A stretch of 12,751 nt of DNA from JBOFHT01 sp051649785 (GCA_051649785.1 JBOFHT010000015.1:1-12751), one strand, 5' to 3'; counted from the stretch's first letter, positions 1-7,748 are shown. The notes: a model not told the origin generated them from the letters alone. Program-made: numbers and translations.

Positions 1-465
1 ATAATAGCTATTTTAGTAGTGGGTGTAGGAGTATATGCTTTTTACTCAAATGGTAATGGGGGTAATAATATTACTAATTCAACAGATATTATAAATAACA
101 GCGATAATACCGGTAATAATACTACTAATAATGGAGTAATAGCTAAATTAAGTGGTCCTTCCCAATCTTCTAAAGGAGAATATGTTGATTTGATTTGGAC
201 TGTTACAAATAATATGAATGTTACTATAAGTAGTGTTAAAGGTATTGATCAAAATAATAACTACAATTTTGGAACTATTGCACCAAATGAAACTAAAACA
301 TTTACTTTTAAAGTTAAAATTCCAACTGATGAAGAACTTAAAGCAGATTTCCCAGATGGTTCTGTTTCAAACCCTTTTGTTATAGGGGGCTTTGCACTTT
401 CATGGAATGCTAATGGTGAGAATAAGGAAATCAATTCTAACTCCATTAAAATAAACTTAATTTAA
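1..465 (+). CDS. Membrane-anchored Asn-rich surface protein, 5' end missing
   Basis: The frame is open from the first base, so the true start lies left of the window; the GTG at 19 falls inside the membrane segment and is unlikely to be the start. The visible part begins with a hydrophobic stretch (IIAILVVGVGVYAF), which reads as the end of a signal anchor. About 30 residues rich in Asn, Thr, Ser and Gly follow, with several N-x-T/S sequons (NIT, NST, NNT, NVT), then a roughly 100-residue region with alternating beta-type hydrophobicity ending in INLI. This suggests an extracytoplasmic, probably N-glycosylated beta-sandwich domain on a flexible linker. I recognise no specific family and no catalytic motif. 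A hairpin at 464-493 overlaps the stop codon. The surface location is inferred from the anchor and linker. Confidence 0.7.
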   Translation: MIAILVVGVGVYAFYSNGNGGNNITNSTDIINNSDNTGNNTTNNGVIAKLSGPSQSSKGEYVDLIWTVTNNMNVTISSVKGIDQNNNYNFGTIAPNETKTFTFKVKIPTDEELKADFPDGSVSNPFVIGGFALSWNANGENKEINSNSIKINLI

Positions 466-520
466 GTAGCTATTAATATTTTATAAGCTACTTTCAATAT
501 TCATTATACTTAAATTTTTT
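464..520 (+). terminator. Stem-loop and T-run after the surface protein gene
   Basis: AAGTAGCT at 464-471 pairs perfectly with AGCTACTT at 486-493 (8 bp, 14-nt loop), overlapping the stop codon. A T-rich tract with a run of T follows near 514-520. This fits a U-rich archaeal terminator. The stem is short, so a role in mRNA 3'-end stability is equally possible. Confidence 0.4.
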
Positions 521-713
521 ATACTTATCCCTTAAGATATATTTTATTATTTTCATTATATTCTATTGCCTGTAGGTTAATAATTATTATTTTTATTATT
601 ATCATTTTAATTATTAATATTAATTATATCATCTCATTATCTTATATCATTTCATTATCTAGTATTTCCATTTTTATTCTAATTAATTTTATTTTCAGGT
701 ATGATGTGTCAAT

Positions 714-1121
714 ATGGTAAAAAAAGGTTCGGATGTTGAAAGAACTCTTGTTCAAAAGTTATGGGCTAATGGATTTGCTGCTTTAAGGGCCCCTGCTTCA
801 GGAGGAGCTACAAAAAGACCACTTCCTGATATATTAGCAGGTAATAATAAAATATATTTAGCTATTGAAGTTAAATCTACTTCTAAAGATAGGATTTATA
901 TAGATTCTCTCCAAATTGATGATCTTATTAAGTTTTCAGACATTTTTGGTGCTAAACCTTATATTTGTGTTAAATTTAATTATGTCAAGTGGCTTTTTTT
1001 AGAACCTGTGAATGTGGTTCGTACAAAAAATGGTAATTATCGTATTGATAAAGATTTTGCTATTGAAAAAGGATTAGAACTTGATGAAGTTACTGGAAAA
1101 GATAAACAACTTAAATTTTAG
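714..1121 (+). CDS. hjc: Holliday junction resolvase Hjc
   Basis: Archaeal Holliday junction endonuclease of the Hjc family (PD-(D/E)xK nuclease fold), which cuts four-way junctions as a homodimer during recombination and fork repair. The 135-residue length is normal. The expected active-site residues are visible: Glu9 in GSDVER, Asp39 in LPDILA, and Glu52-x-Lys54 in AIEVKS. The basic RAPASGG motif (25-31) ahead of Asp39 is also typical. ATG 714 gives the usual short MxKKGSxxER start. An AGGT lies 12 nt upstream, a weak ribosome binding site; the ATG at 701 is in another frame and stops quickly. The gene stands alone, followed by the tRNA pair 276 bp downstream. Confidence 0.93.
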   Translation: MVKKGSDVERTLVQKLWANGFAALRAPASGGATKRPLPDILAGNNKIYLAIEVKSTSKDRIYIDSLQIDDLIKFSDIFGAKPYICVKFNYVKWLFLEPVNVVRTKNGNYRIDKDFAIEKGLELDEVTGKDKQLKF

Positions 1122-1149
1122 TAATATATTTTTTAATGTAGATGTTTTA

Positions 1150-1168
1150 ATATAGTTTCTAACTATAT
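1150..1168. repeat. 8-bp inverted repeat downstream of hjc
   Basis: ATATAGTT at 1150-1157 and AACTATAT at 1161-1168 form a perfect stem with a 3-nt loop, 29 bp after the hjc stop codon. It is AT-only apart from one pair and has no strong T-run after it, so a terminator role is only possible. The rest of 1122-1397 is AT-rich without a convincing ORF. Confidence 0.35.
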
Positions 1169-1180
1169 GACTTATAATTA

Positions 1181-1208
1181 TGTAGTTTATACAATGTAGT
1201 TTATACAA
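1181..1208. repeat. Two tandem copies of a 14-bp unit
   Basis: TGTAGTTTATACAA occurs at 1181-1194 and again directly after at 1195-1208 without mismatch. It lies in the AT-rich gap between hjc and the tRNA genes. Its function is unknown and replication slippage is a sufficient explanation. Confidence 0.8.
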
Positions 1209-1397
1209 TGTGTTTTGTATATAGTGTTTAAAATAATTTTATCTATGGAGCTTAATAACCGTAAGATTTAAATATAAAATTAATCAAATATATCATTGTT
1301 GTAAATATAATTTAAATTATATAGATTTAATTGTATAATTTAATTGCAAAATATAATTGTATATTGCAGTTATACAATATATTGCATTGTTTATAAT

Positions 1398-1469
1398 GCC
1401 AAGATAGCTTAGAGGCGAAGCGGTGGACTGCAAATCCATTACACGGGAGTTCAAATCTCTCTCTTGGCT
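1398..1469 (+). tRNA. tRNA-Cys (anticodon GCA)
   Basis: The acceptor stem GCCAAGA (1398-1404) pairs with TCTTGGC (1462-1468), with discriminator U at 1469 as expected for tRNA-Cys. The anticodon stem 1423-1427/1435-1439 encloses the loop CTGCAAA, with anticodon GCA at 1430-1432. The T-arm GGGAGTTCAAATCTCT-like segment precedes the acceptor strand. There is no intron and no encoded CCA. AT-rich DNA with TATA-like ATACAATATATT near 1372-1383 lies about 25 bp upstream. tRNA-Trp starts 44 bp downstream, so co-transcription is likely. Confidence 0.95.
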
Positions 1470-1471
1470 TT

Positions 1472-1505
1472 GTAGCTATTAACTATTTTCATATAATTTA
1501 GCTAC
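1472..1505 (+). other. Possible hairpin in the tRNA-Cys/tRNA-Trp spacer
   Basis: GTAGCT (1472-1477) and AGCTAC (1500-1505) are complementary across a 22-nt AT-rich loop, filling most of the 44-bp spacer. If the tRNAs are co-transcribed this could separate the two precursors for processing. The same GTAGCT...AGCTAC pair occurs after the gene ending at 465. Evidence is limited to the 6-bp complementarity. Confidence 0.3.
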
Positions 1506-1513
1506 TATCGTGT

Positions 1514-1657
<144 letters not shown>

Positions 1658-1695
1658 TATTTTTTATTTTTAATTCTTTTTATTTTTAGATAAAC
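1658..1695 (+). terminator. T-rich terminator after tRNA-Trp
   Basis: Immediately after the discriminator base comes a tract with several runs of four to six T (1661-1688) and no GC-rich hairpin, the usual form of archaeal terminator behind stable RNA genes. Confidence 0.55.
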
Positions 1696-1826
1696 TTTAT
1701 TTTTCAATCTACTAAAAATAATATATTAACTCAATTTACTATTTTAATTCACTAACTTAGTTTACTAACTCAATTAGGGATTTATACTTTAAAATTTATT
1801 ACTTGATCATGACTATAGGTGAAATA

Positions 1827-2447
1827 ATGGAAAAAATAAATGATGTAGTTTGCATTGAAGGATTTGCTAATGACTCTAATTCTTATTTAATTGGAGATAT
1901 TCTTATTGATACTGGTTGTGGGATAAACACTAAAAATTTACTTTCTAAAATAAAAGAAGCAGGTTTTGAGCCATCGGATATCACCCAAATTGTCAATACT
2001 CACTGTCATTTTGATCATATTGGTGGAAATTACTTATTTGAAAATGCAAAAGTAGCTATTCATAAAGAAGACGCTTTAGCTATTGAAACTGGTGATAAGT
2101 ATTCTACTGCATCTTTTTTATTTAATGGATCTATAAAAAGAACAAACGTTGATATTATTCTAAAAGAAGGAGATAAAATAGGAGATTTTGAAGTTATTAG
2201 TACGCCAGGACACACCTCTGGTGGCATTTGCCTTTGGGATGGTGAGATTTTAATCTCGGGGGATACAGTTTTTGCCAATGGTGGATTTGGAAAATTAGAT
2301 ATTGGTGGAAATTTTGATGATATGTTTAAATCACTTGAAAGACTTAAAAAATTAGATATTACTTATTTATTACCCGGTCATGGACCATGGACAAATAATG
2401 GGAAAATGCATCTTGATTTAGCTTATCAAATGATTTCAACACTTTAG
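1827..2447 (+). CDS. Metallo-beta-lactamase-fold hydrolase
   Basis: Soluble MBL-fold metallohydrolase of glyoxalase II-like type, predicted to bind two metal ions (Zn or Fe) and hydrolyse an ester, thioester or similar bond; the substrate is not evident. With Met at 1827 the protein has 206 residues. Metal ligands visible are HCHFDH (His59, His61, Asp63, His64), His129 in STPGHTSGG, Asp146 in SGDTVF and His185 in PGHGPW, a complete set. The frame is open from TTG 1803 and has an ATG at 1809. ATG 1827 is preferred because AGGTGA lies at 1817-1822 with the same spacing to the start as the ftr site. It is single-domain, with no flavodoxin or RNase J/CPSF extension. It converges with trkA, 69 bp apart. 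Confidence 0.88.
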   Translation: MEKINDVVCIEGFANDSNSYLIGDILIDTGCGINTKNLLSKIKEAGFEPSDITQIVNTHCHFDHIGGNYLFENAKVAIHKEDALAIETGDKYSTASFLFNGSIKRTNVDIILKEGDKIGDFEVISTPGHTSGGICLWDGEILISGDTVFANGGFGKLDIGGNFDDMFKSLERLKKLDITYLLPGHGPWTNNGKMHLDLAYQMISTL

Positions 2448-2516
2448 TTTGTGTTTTTTAGTTAATTATTTTCGTATTGTTAAGCAATTTAGTTAATTAA
2501 TTTATATTTATATTAT

Positions 2517-3167
2517 TTATTTTTTCATAAAAATCTTTGAAGCTTTTTTAAATGACCCTCTTTTTACTAAAATTGATATTTTATTCCCCATATTTAAAAC
2601 ATCATCAGGTCTTGGTATTTTTAATCTTCCACCAGGATAAGTGGCTATTATTATATAATCATCATTACTAACTTCTGAAATTCTTTTTCCATTAACTTTT
2701 GGATTGGTTATGACCATATCTAATATTTCTCCATCCCCTTTTCCAAAAGCAATTAAATCAGCTACATTTGGTCTTGTAATTAATTTTTCTAAAAAGTTAG
2801 CTGCAGTCCTTTCAGGACTTATAACATCTGTAATTCCAATCTTTTTAAATGCTTCTTCGTGATCTGTATTACTTACTCTAGCTATTAGTTGTGGTGTCCC
2901 ATATTCCTTTACTAATACACAAGCTAAGAGATTACTTTCATCATTACCTGTAGCTGCTACAAAAACATCGGCATCCTCAATATTTGCTTCTTCCAGTATT
3001 TTCGTATTAGTAGCATTACCACATATTACTAATGCATCTAATTCCATTGCTGCATTATTACACATCCCTTTAATACTCTCTATAAGTGTAATATCACAAC
3101 CATCTTCTATTAAAAGCTCTGCAAGGCAAAGCCCAACTCTTCCTGCTCCCATTATAACAACATACAT
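2517..3167 (-). CDS. trkA: Trk potassium uptake protein TrkA (single RCK subunit)
   Basis: Cytoplasmic regulatory subunit of a Trk/Ktr-type K+ uptake system; it binds nucleotide (NAD(H) or ATP/ADP) and gates the TrkH pore. Residues 1-120 form a TrkA-N Rossmann domain: dinucleotide motif GAGRVG (7-12), acidic Glu30 at the end of strand 2, then CGNATN (49-54) and ATGNDESN (72-79). Residues about 135-213 form the TrkA-C domain. At 216 residues it is the half-length, one-N-one-C form (KtrA-like), which assembles as a ring, unlike the duplicated 450-residue bacterial TrkA. The start has GGTG six bases upstream. It lies downstream of trkH on the same strand with a 186-bp gap that contains TATA-like sequence, so it may have its own promoter. 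Confidence 0.93.
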   Translation of the reverse strand: MYVVIMGAGRVGLCLAELLIEDGCDITLIESIKGMCNNAAMELDALVICGNATNTKILEEANIEDADVFVAATGNDESNLLACVLVKEYGTPQLIARVSNTDHEEAFKKIGITDVISPERTAANFLEKLITRPNVADLIAFGKGDGEILDMVITNPKVNGKRISEVSNDDYIIIATYPGGRLKIPRPDDVLNMGNKISILVKRGSFKKASKIFMKK

Positions 3168-3353
3168 AAAAACACCAATATCCTTACTTAGTAATATTCT
3201 TACTCCTAATGCTATGGCTTTATTTTCAATTTATCTCAATAATTTATATTATATGTTGATTACTATTATAAATACATTGCTTTGTTTTTAAATAGCAATA
3301 TTTTTGCAATATCATAAATAGCAACTTATTAGGGGATAATATGTTATTAGTGG
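3168..3353 (-). promoter_or_regulatory. trkH-trkA intergenic region with short repeats and TATA-like sites
   Basis: AAATAGCAA occurs at 3290-3298 and 3316-3324 in direct orientation. ATTGCT (3276-3281) is inverted against AGCAAT (3294-3299). On the minus strand, TATA-like stretches lie about 60-100 bp before the trkA start. The arrangement could be a promoter with a regulator site for trkA or an RNA structure between the cistrons. No specific regulator can be named. Confidence 0.3.
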
Positions 3354-4817
3354 CTAATAATTATTTTTATTGTATCTCTTCTTCTTTTTAATACTTATTT
3401 TAGCTATTTCTAGTAATCCACCTAATATTACGATAATTGGTATTATTTCTAGTCTTCCTACCCACATAGTAATTATCATTACTATCTTAGCACCAAGGAC
3501 TGTTCCAGGACCTGTAATTCCCATACTTAATCCTACATTACCTTGAGCGGATGCAATTTCAAATAAAGAGCTCATTGGTTCATAACCAAAGAAAACAAGA
3601 CCTATCCATCCGAAAAATAAGACTAATAAATAAAAAGCAATATATGAACTGGATTCTTTAATTTCAACATCGGTAAGAGTTTTATTTGAGAGTTGCATTG
3701 TCATTACTCTCCCGGTGGGGGATAAAACTTTAGAAACTTTACTAAACATAGACTTTGAAGTAGTTATAACTCTACTCATTTTAATAGCTCCTGAAGTTGA
3801 TCCTGCAGATCCTCCTAATAACATTAGCATTGTTATTGTTACAATCATAAATGAGGGCCATTTAGCTATTTCTGCAGAGGTTTCTAAACTTGTTCCAGTT
3901 CCACTAAGGGCAGATACAACATTATAAAGTGAGTCCATTGGTATTACATTAGATGCAAGGCAAATTGCTCCTGTAGAAACAATAATTATTAAAATCATAG
4001 CTCTAAATTGAACATCACGAATTAGTCCAGCACCTTTTGTTGTAACTGCTCTATAATGAGCTAAAAAGCTAGTAGCTCCCATTATCATTAAGAAAATTGA
4101 TACTACATCAATCCAGTAACTATTATAATATCCAATACTGGCATTTTTAGTGGACATTCCTCCAGTAGCTAAAGCAGTAAAACAATGATTAACTGAATCA
4201 AAAATAGGCATTCCTGCTAATGTAAATAATATTACTCCTAATATTGTATAAGCTAGATAAATTTTAATAATAGTTTTCATAGTTCCAGTGGTACTAGGCT
4301 TCAATCGATCTTCTCTAGCTTCAGAAGCATATAATCTTGAAGCTGCAGTTCCTGAATTAATTAATATTCCTATTATTATTGTAACTACTCCTAAACCCCC
4401 TACCCATTGCTCAAGGCTCCTTAAAAATAGTATTGAATTTGGTAAAATCTCTACATCAGGGAAAATTGTAAGTCCTGTAGTTGTCCAAGCAGACATACTT
4501 TCAAAAAAAGCATCAACAAATATTAAATCTAAAGCTAACATAAGAACAAGGGACCCAATAAAAGCAGCCCATAGCCATGCTATTGATGCAATTATCATAG
4601 AATGTTTTAAACCTAATTGTGTTTTAGGCTTAATTTTTCTAAGTAATGTTCCCGTACCTAATGATAATGCTGATGGGATAATAAAACAAAGGTATTGGTT
4701 TTCATTATAGATTAAAGCAACTATAATAGGAATTAAAATGGTAATCCCAACTCCTTGCATTATAAAACCAAGATAATGGGCGATTGTCTTTACGTCTTTC
4801 TTCCCTATGAATTTCAT
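3354..4817 (-). CDS. trkH: Trk/Ktr potassium uptake membrane subunit TrkH
   Basis: Multi-pass pore-forming subunit of a K+ uptake system of the TrkH/KtrB superfamily. The 487-residue length matches TrkH. The four pore-loop segments with filter glycines can be seen in order: TTTG (112-115), ATGG (217-220), SGTGTS (305-310) and AQGNVG (424-429). LLGGSAGSTSGAIK (333-346) before the fourth repeat and the MWVGRLE motif near the C terminus (451-457) are also characteristic. The protein ends in a Lys-rich cytoplasmic tail. The ATG at 4817 has no good ribosome binding site, but a TATA box about 28 bp upstream predicts an almost leaderless transcript. Its partner trkA lies downstream on the same strand. 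Confidence 0.94.
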   Translation of the reverse strand: MKFIGKKDVKTIAHYLGFIMQGVGITILIPIIVALIYNENQYLCFIIPSALSLGTGTLLRKIKPKTQLGLKHSMIIASIAWLWAAFIGSLVLMLALDLIFVDAFFESMSAWTTTGLTIFPDVEILPNSILFLRSLEQWVGGLGVVTIIIGILINSGTAASRLYASEAREDRLKPSTTGTMKTIIKIYLAYTILGVILFTLAGMPIFDSVNHCFTALATGGMSTKNASIGYYNSYWIDVVSIFLMIMGATSFLAHYRAVTTKGAGLIRDVQFRAMILIIIVSTGAICLASNVIPMDSLYNVVSALSGTGTSLETSAEIAKWPSFMIVTITMLMLLGGSAGSTSGAIKMSRVITTSKSMFSKVSKVLSPTGRVMTMQLSNKTLTDVEIKESSSYIAFYLLVLFFGWIGLVFFGYEPMSSLFEIASAQGNVGLSMGITGPGTVLGAKIVMIITMWVGRLEIIPIIVILGGLLEIAKISIKKKKRYNKNNY

Positions 4818-4836
4818 TAGTAAGTTTCTGTAATTT

Positions 4837-4858
4837 GTTTAATATATACTTTCCCTAT
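4837..4858 (-). promoter_or_regulatory. trkH promoter (BRE plus TATA box)
   Basis: Read on the minus strand, a purine-rich GGGAAAG (BRE-like) is followed directly by TATATATT centred near 4845. Archaeal transcription starts about 25 bp downstream of TATA, here near 4820, which is only a few bases from the trkH ATG. This agrees with the absence of a ribosome binding site there. Confidence 0.55.
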
Positions 4859-5314
4859 CTTCGTAGATTATTTGACTATTAAACATTTCTTTTCTACTAT
4901 TGCTATCATCATTAAAACATAATTAATTATTGCATATAATATATTGTATAAATTATTCTTTTTAAAATTAGCAAAATAATAAGCTATATAGATAATATCA
5001 AATTGTAAAAATAATCTGTAAGAATCAGCAATAGCTAAAAACACTTAACAATATTAGTGAAAATCAGTAAAAATTAGTATTTGAATAAAAGATATTTAAG
5101 ACAATAAGCTACGTAAAATAACCAATAAAACAGTGGGTAATAAAAACTTTTATTTAAAAATAGATTAAGTAAATAAATCAGTTAATAGAAACTTAGATAA
5201 AAATAAAATTAATAAAATCAAAAAAACTCAGTATTTTAAACAAAAAGAACTGTAAAACTAGGTAAAAAATAGTATTAAAATAGCAACTAATGTATAATAA
5301 TTATAAAATATATA
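4859..5314. other. AT-rich intergenic region, no gene seen
   Basis: It lies between the trkH promoter and the TRAM gene terminator. The sequence is very AT-rich, with stops in all frames at short intervals. I see no tRNA-like, CRISPR-like or GC-richer structured segment. Confidence 0.6.
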
Positions 5315-5363
5315 TAAAAATATTAAAAAATAAAAAAGTAAAGTTAAATAAAAATTATTTAAC
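5315..5363 (-). terminator. Hairpin plus T-run terminator of the TRAM gene
   Basis: GTTAAATAA (5343-5351) and TTATTTAAC (5355-5363) form a perfect 9-bp stem with a 3-nt loop, directly after the stop codon at 5364-5366. On the minus strand the stem is followed by runs of five to six T down to about 5315. This is an intrinsic-type terminator. Confidence 0.7.
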
Positions 5364-5588
5364 TTATTCGTTTACGATCTCGCCGAAAGCGAACTTTCTA
5401 CGAGTAGCGTTAATTTTTACTTTAATTTCGTCGCCGACTTTAGCTTCAGGGATGAATATTACAAAACCATCGATTCTTGCAATACCGTCACCATTTCTAC
5501 CTTCATCTTCAATTTTAACATCGTATTCTGTTCCAACTTCCACTGGACAGGAATAACTTTCTTGTCTACCATAATTACTTTCGAACAT
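5364..5588 (-). CDS. Small TRAM-domain protein (putative RNA chaperone)
   Basis: A 74-residue protein that is essentially one TRAM domain, the OB-like beta-barrel that binds RNA. The core spans about residues 16-71: VEVGTEYDVKIEDEG, GDGIARIDGFVIFIPEA, VGDEIKVKI and ending KFAFGEIV, the typical order of TRAM motifs. Stand-alone TRAM proteins are common in methanogens and haloarchaea, and studied examples act as cold-responsive RNA chaperones; that role here is inferred from the family. The N-terminal FESNYGRQESYSC segment is polar and short. The last third of the gene uses GC-richer codons (gcg, tcg, cgc) than neighbouring DNA, which may reflect high expression. The 5' leader has two palindromes and a weak AGGA far from the ATG. 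It is monocistronic with its own terminator. Confidence 0.9.
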   Translation of the reverse strand: MFESNYGRQESYSCPVEVGTEYDVKIEDEGRNGDGIARIDGFVIFIPEAKVGDEIKVKINATRRKFAFGEIVNE

Positions 5589-5610
5589 TGTATCTTTTTT
5601 CCTATAATGG

Positions 5611-5637
5611 AACTATATAGTTTTAGAATAGCTATTC
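5611..5637. promoter_or_regulatory. Two adjacent 12-bp palindromes upstream of the TRAM gene
   Basis: AACTATATAGTT (5611-5622) and GAATAGCTATTC (5626-5637) are both perfect palindromes, separated by 3 bp, 23-49 bp before the ATG at 5588. They could be operator half-sites near the promoter, or RNA structure in the leader of an RNA-chaperone gene. No regulator is identified. Confidence 0.4.
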
Positions 5638-6190
5638 CAATAAAATTAGAATTATTAAATCTCATATATTGATTATAATCTAATTATAATAATTAAAATA
5701 ATCAAATAATTACTAAAATAATAATTAAAAATTATAATATCTATATTTCAAATTCAATTCTTAGCTATTTAATTTAATTCCATGTATTTATATTAAATGC
5801 AAAAACAGCTAATAAAAGTTGTAACTATAAAATTAATAATATCTAAAATCTAATAAAATCAAATTAAGAGAAGAATTTAAAAAATAGTACAGTAATTAAT
5901 ATATTAATTAATATTAAGCTATAATCTAATTAGTTAATTCAGTCAATAATTTAAAACATTTATAAACTTTACTATTATCTCATTTATCAATTATTCAAAC
6001 TTTAAGCATATTTAATTGCATCAAGCTATGTTATATTTTTTCATACTTATATACTTATCGATTTTATTTTGCATTAATTTTATGTGCTAAATAAACTAAT
6101 ATTAATAATAATATTATATAAAATTAATAACAATAAACTAACTAATAAAGTAATTTATCTACTTAACTGGAATTTTAAGTTTTGAGGAAT
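5638..6190. other. AT-rich intergenic region, no gene seen
   Basis: Divergent region between the TRAM gene and the flippase-like gene. Stops occur in all frames and I see no RNA-gene signature. TGTAACTATAAA at 5820-5831 also occurs in the RHH operator region at 10280-10291; this may be chance. Confidence 0.55.
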
Positions 6191-6414
6191 ATATTTATAT
6201 TACTATAATCATATCTAATTTATATTATATCTAATTTATAATTATTTATATATTATTTATTAGCACTTATATGCATTATTATGTCTTCATTATCTATATT
6301 TATATTACTATAATCATATCTAATTTATATTATATCTAATTTATAATTATTTATATATATTATTTATTAGCATTTATGGGCATTATTATCCATTAATTAT
6401 CTATATTTATTACT
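6191..6414. repeat. 105-bp tandem duplication plus partial third copy
   Basis: A unit starting ATATTTATATTACTATAATC at 6191 repeats from 6296 (offset 105) with few differences: 2 extra bases in a TA run, and substitutions near the end. A short third start is at 6403-6414. The whole unit is AT-only apart from rare G/C and has no ORF. It lies 60-280 bp before the flippase-like gene. Confidence 0.85.
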
Positions 6415-6474
6415 TTGCTTTAATATTACTTATTTAAATTATTCATAGCTTATTAAATGATTTCAGTTGATTAA

Positions 6475-7494
6475 ATGAAGTACAAACCTTTTTTACTACT
6501 AGCAATAGGCTTAGCTATAATGGCAGTTTTCATATATTTTATTGGTGTAGATCAAATATGGAACTCTTTAAAGGTAGCTAACTTAATATTCATTGGATTA
6601 GCAATAGTTGTACAGGCTATTGTTTACTTTTTGTTCAATCTCCGATGGAAAATAATAAATAACACTCTTGACATTAATATGGGATTTTTTAAGCTACTTC
6701 CAATGCTAATGGTGGGATTGGCTGTAAATAATATTACTCCTAGTGGTAGGGGTGGTGGAGAGCCTGTAAGAGCATACCTTCTATCAAAATCTACTGAAAA
6801 ACCTTTTGAATCAGCATTAGCTACTGTAGTAAGTGATAGGGCTCTTGATGCATTCCCTTTTTTAATATTATCAGTATTTACTGTTGCTTACTTGATTATG
6901 TATTTTAATTTAAGTCCATTTCTTACAGGAATTCTTGTTGCAGCTGTGTTAATGGTTTTAGTATTCTTTATATTACTTATTTATGCTTCCATTAATAAGA
7001 AATTTGGTGATAAAGTTACTAGGTTAATTTCTAAAATAGCTAAAAATAAATTTTTAGTTAAACTACATAAAAGAGACCCTGAAGAACTTGAAAAAAGGAT
7101 AATTCTAGCTGTTGGAGAATTTCAGTTAAGTATGCAAGAAATGATTCGCCACAAACATATTTTATTCTATGCCCTTCCATTATCGTTTATAATTTGGGCT
7201 GTTGAAATGTTAAGGGTCTATTTAGTGTTCCTAGCATTTGGAGCAGATGTTTCAATACTTCTTTTAGCTGTAGCTTTTGTTTTATCAAGTTTAATTGGCA
7301 TGCTTCCACTTCTTCCAGGAGGATTAGGAACAGTTGATGGTTTGATGATTCTAATTTTCTCAGCAGCTGGAATTTCTCCATCTATAAGTGCAGCAGCTAC
7401 TGTAATTGAACGTTTAATATCATTTTGGCTAACTACAATAATTGGTTTTATTATTCTGCCTTATTATGGTTCATCAGTTTTAGAAAAAATATGA
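6475..7494 (+). CDS. Flippase-like multi-pass membrane protein (LPG synthase TM / UPF0104 family)
   Basis: Integral membrane protein of the family that includes the transmembrane half of lysylphosphatidylglycerol synthase and the archaeal AglD-like proteins (TIGR00374 / PF03706). About seven to eight hydrophobic segments are visible, starting at residues 5-23 and 33-55. The family signature NNITPSGRGGGEPVRAYLL (85-103) is clear, followed by VVSDRALD (118-125) and the C-terminal LPLLPGGLGTVDG loop. It lacks the aminoacyl-transferase domain of MprF, and 339 residues is normal for the stand-alone form. A role in lipid or polyprenyl-glycolipid transport or surface-glycan biosynthesis is inferred. 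ATG 6475 lacks a strong ribosome binding site (only AGTTGAT nearby). It is monocistronic on this strand. Confidence 0.87.
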   Translation: MKYKPFLLLAIGLAIMAVFIYFIGVDQIWNSLKVANLIFIGLAIVVQAIVYFLFNLRWKIINNTLDINMGFFKLLPMLMVGLAVNNITPSGRGGGEPVRAYLLSKSTEKPFESALATVVSDRALDAFPFLILSVFTVAYLIMYFNLSPFLTGILVAAVLMVLVFFILLIYASINKKFGDKVTRLISKIAKNKFLVKLHKRDPEELEKRIILAVGEFQLSMQEMIRHKHILFYALPLSFIIWAVEMLRVYLVFLAFGADVSILLLAVAFVLSSLIGMLPLLPGGLGTVDGLMILIFSAAGISPSISAAATVIERLISFWLTTIIGFIILPYYGSSVLEKI

Positions 7495-7510
7495 TGGGCT
7501 GAAATTTCTT

Positions 7511-7521
7511 ACTTGTTACAA
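7511..7521. promoter_or_regulatory. Isolated copy of the RHH operator half-site
   Basis: ACTTGTTACAA here is identical to 10246-10256, which contains the left arm of the inverted repeat at the RHH gene promoter. It lies about 300 bp upstream of the endonuclease reading frame and has only one half-site. It could be a second, weaker binding site or a chance match. Confidence 0.2.
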
Positions 7522-7580
7522 CTTTTAAAACTAATCTTTTAAGGTAATTTGATTTCGCTGAATTTCATCTAATTAATTTT

Positions 7581-7672
7581 TTCTAGCCACTAAAATTTTG
7601 AAAGCCTCATTAGTCATTAATATCTAGTTTATTAATGAGTGATTATATGGAACAACAATGTTCTAGCCACTA
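7581..7672. repeat. 12-bp direct repeat pair, 80 bp apart
   Basis: TTCTAGCCACTA occurs at 7581-7592 and 7661-7672 in the same orientation. The sequence contains more G/C than its surroundings. The second copy lies inside the small ORF at 7647. It may mark a duplication or recombination scar at the left edge of the restriction-modification island. Confidence 0.6.
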
Positions 7673-7748
7673 TGAAACAATCGATGATATTAAGTTTGAA
7701 CAAATATTAGAAAATAATGTATTGTTTTCGATACAAATATATTATTGA
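7647..7748 (+). CDS. Small ORF (33 aa) with good ribosome binding site
   Basis: Starts at ATG 7647, reads MEQQCSSHYETIDDIKFEQI and stops at TGA 7746-7748. AGTGAT (7638-7643) sits three bases before the ATG, the same spacing as the ribosome binding sites of ftr and the MBL-fold gene; this is the main reason to list it. It ends about 60 bp before the endonuclease frame and could be a leader peptide, the first cistron of the endonuclease transcript, or the 5' remnant of a lost gene. I recognise no family. There is no signal peptide or membrane segment; the composition is acidic and polar with a hydrophobic tail. Confidence 0.35.
   Translation: MEQQCSSHYETIDDIKFEQILENNVLFSIQIYY

Noticed and set aside
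1803..1826. Earlier start (TTG 1803 or ATG 1809) for the MBL-fold protein
   Set aside because: The AGGTGA site at 1817-1822 is correctly placed only for ATG 1827.
4288..4710. 140-codon plus-strand frame inside trkH
   Set aside because: It is opposite a well-conserved membrane protein and has no recognisable protein features.
5290..5556. Plus-strand open frame across the TRAM terminator and gene
   Set aside because: It begins in the A-rich terminator and continues as antisense of TRAM; the TRAM gene on the minus strand is convincing.
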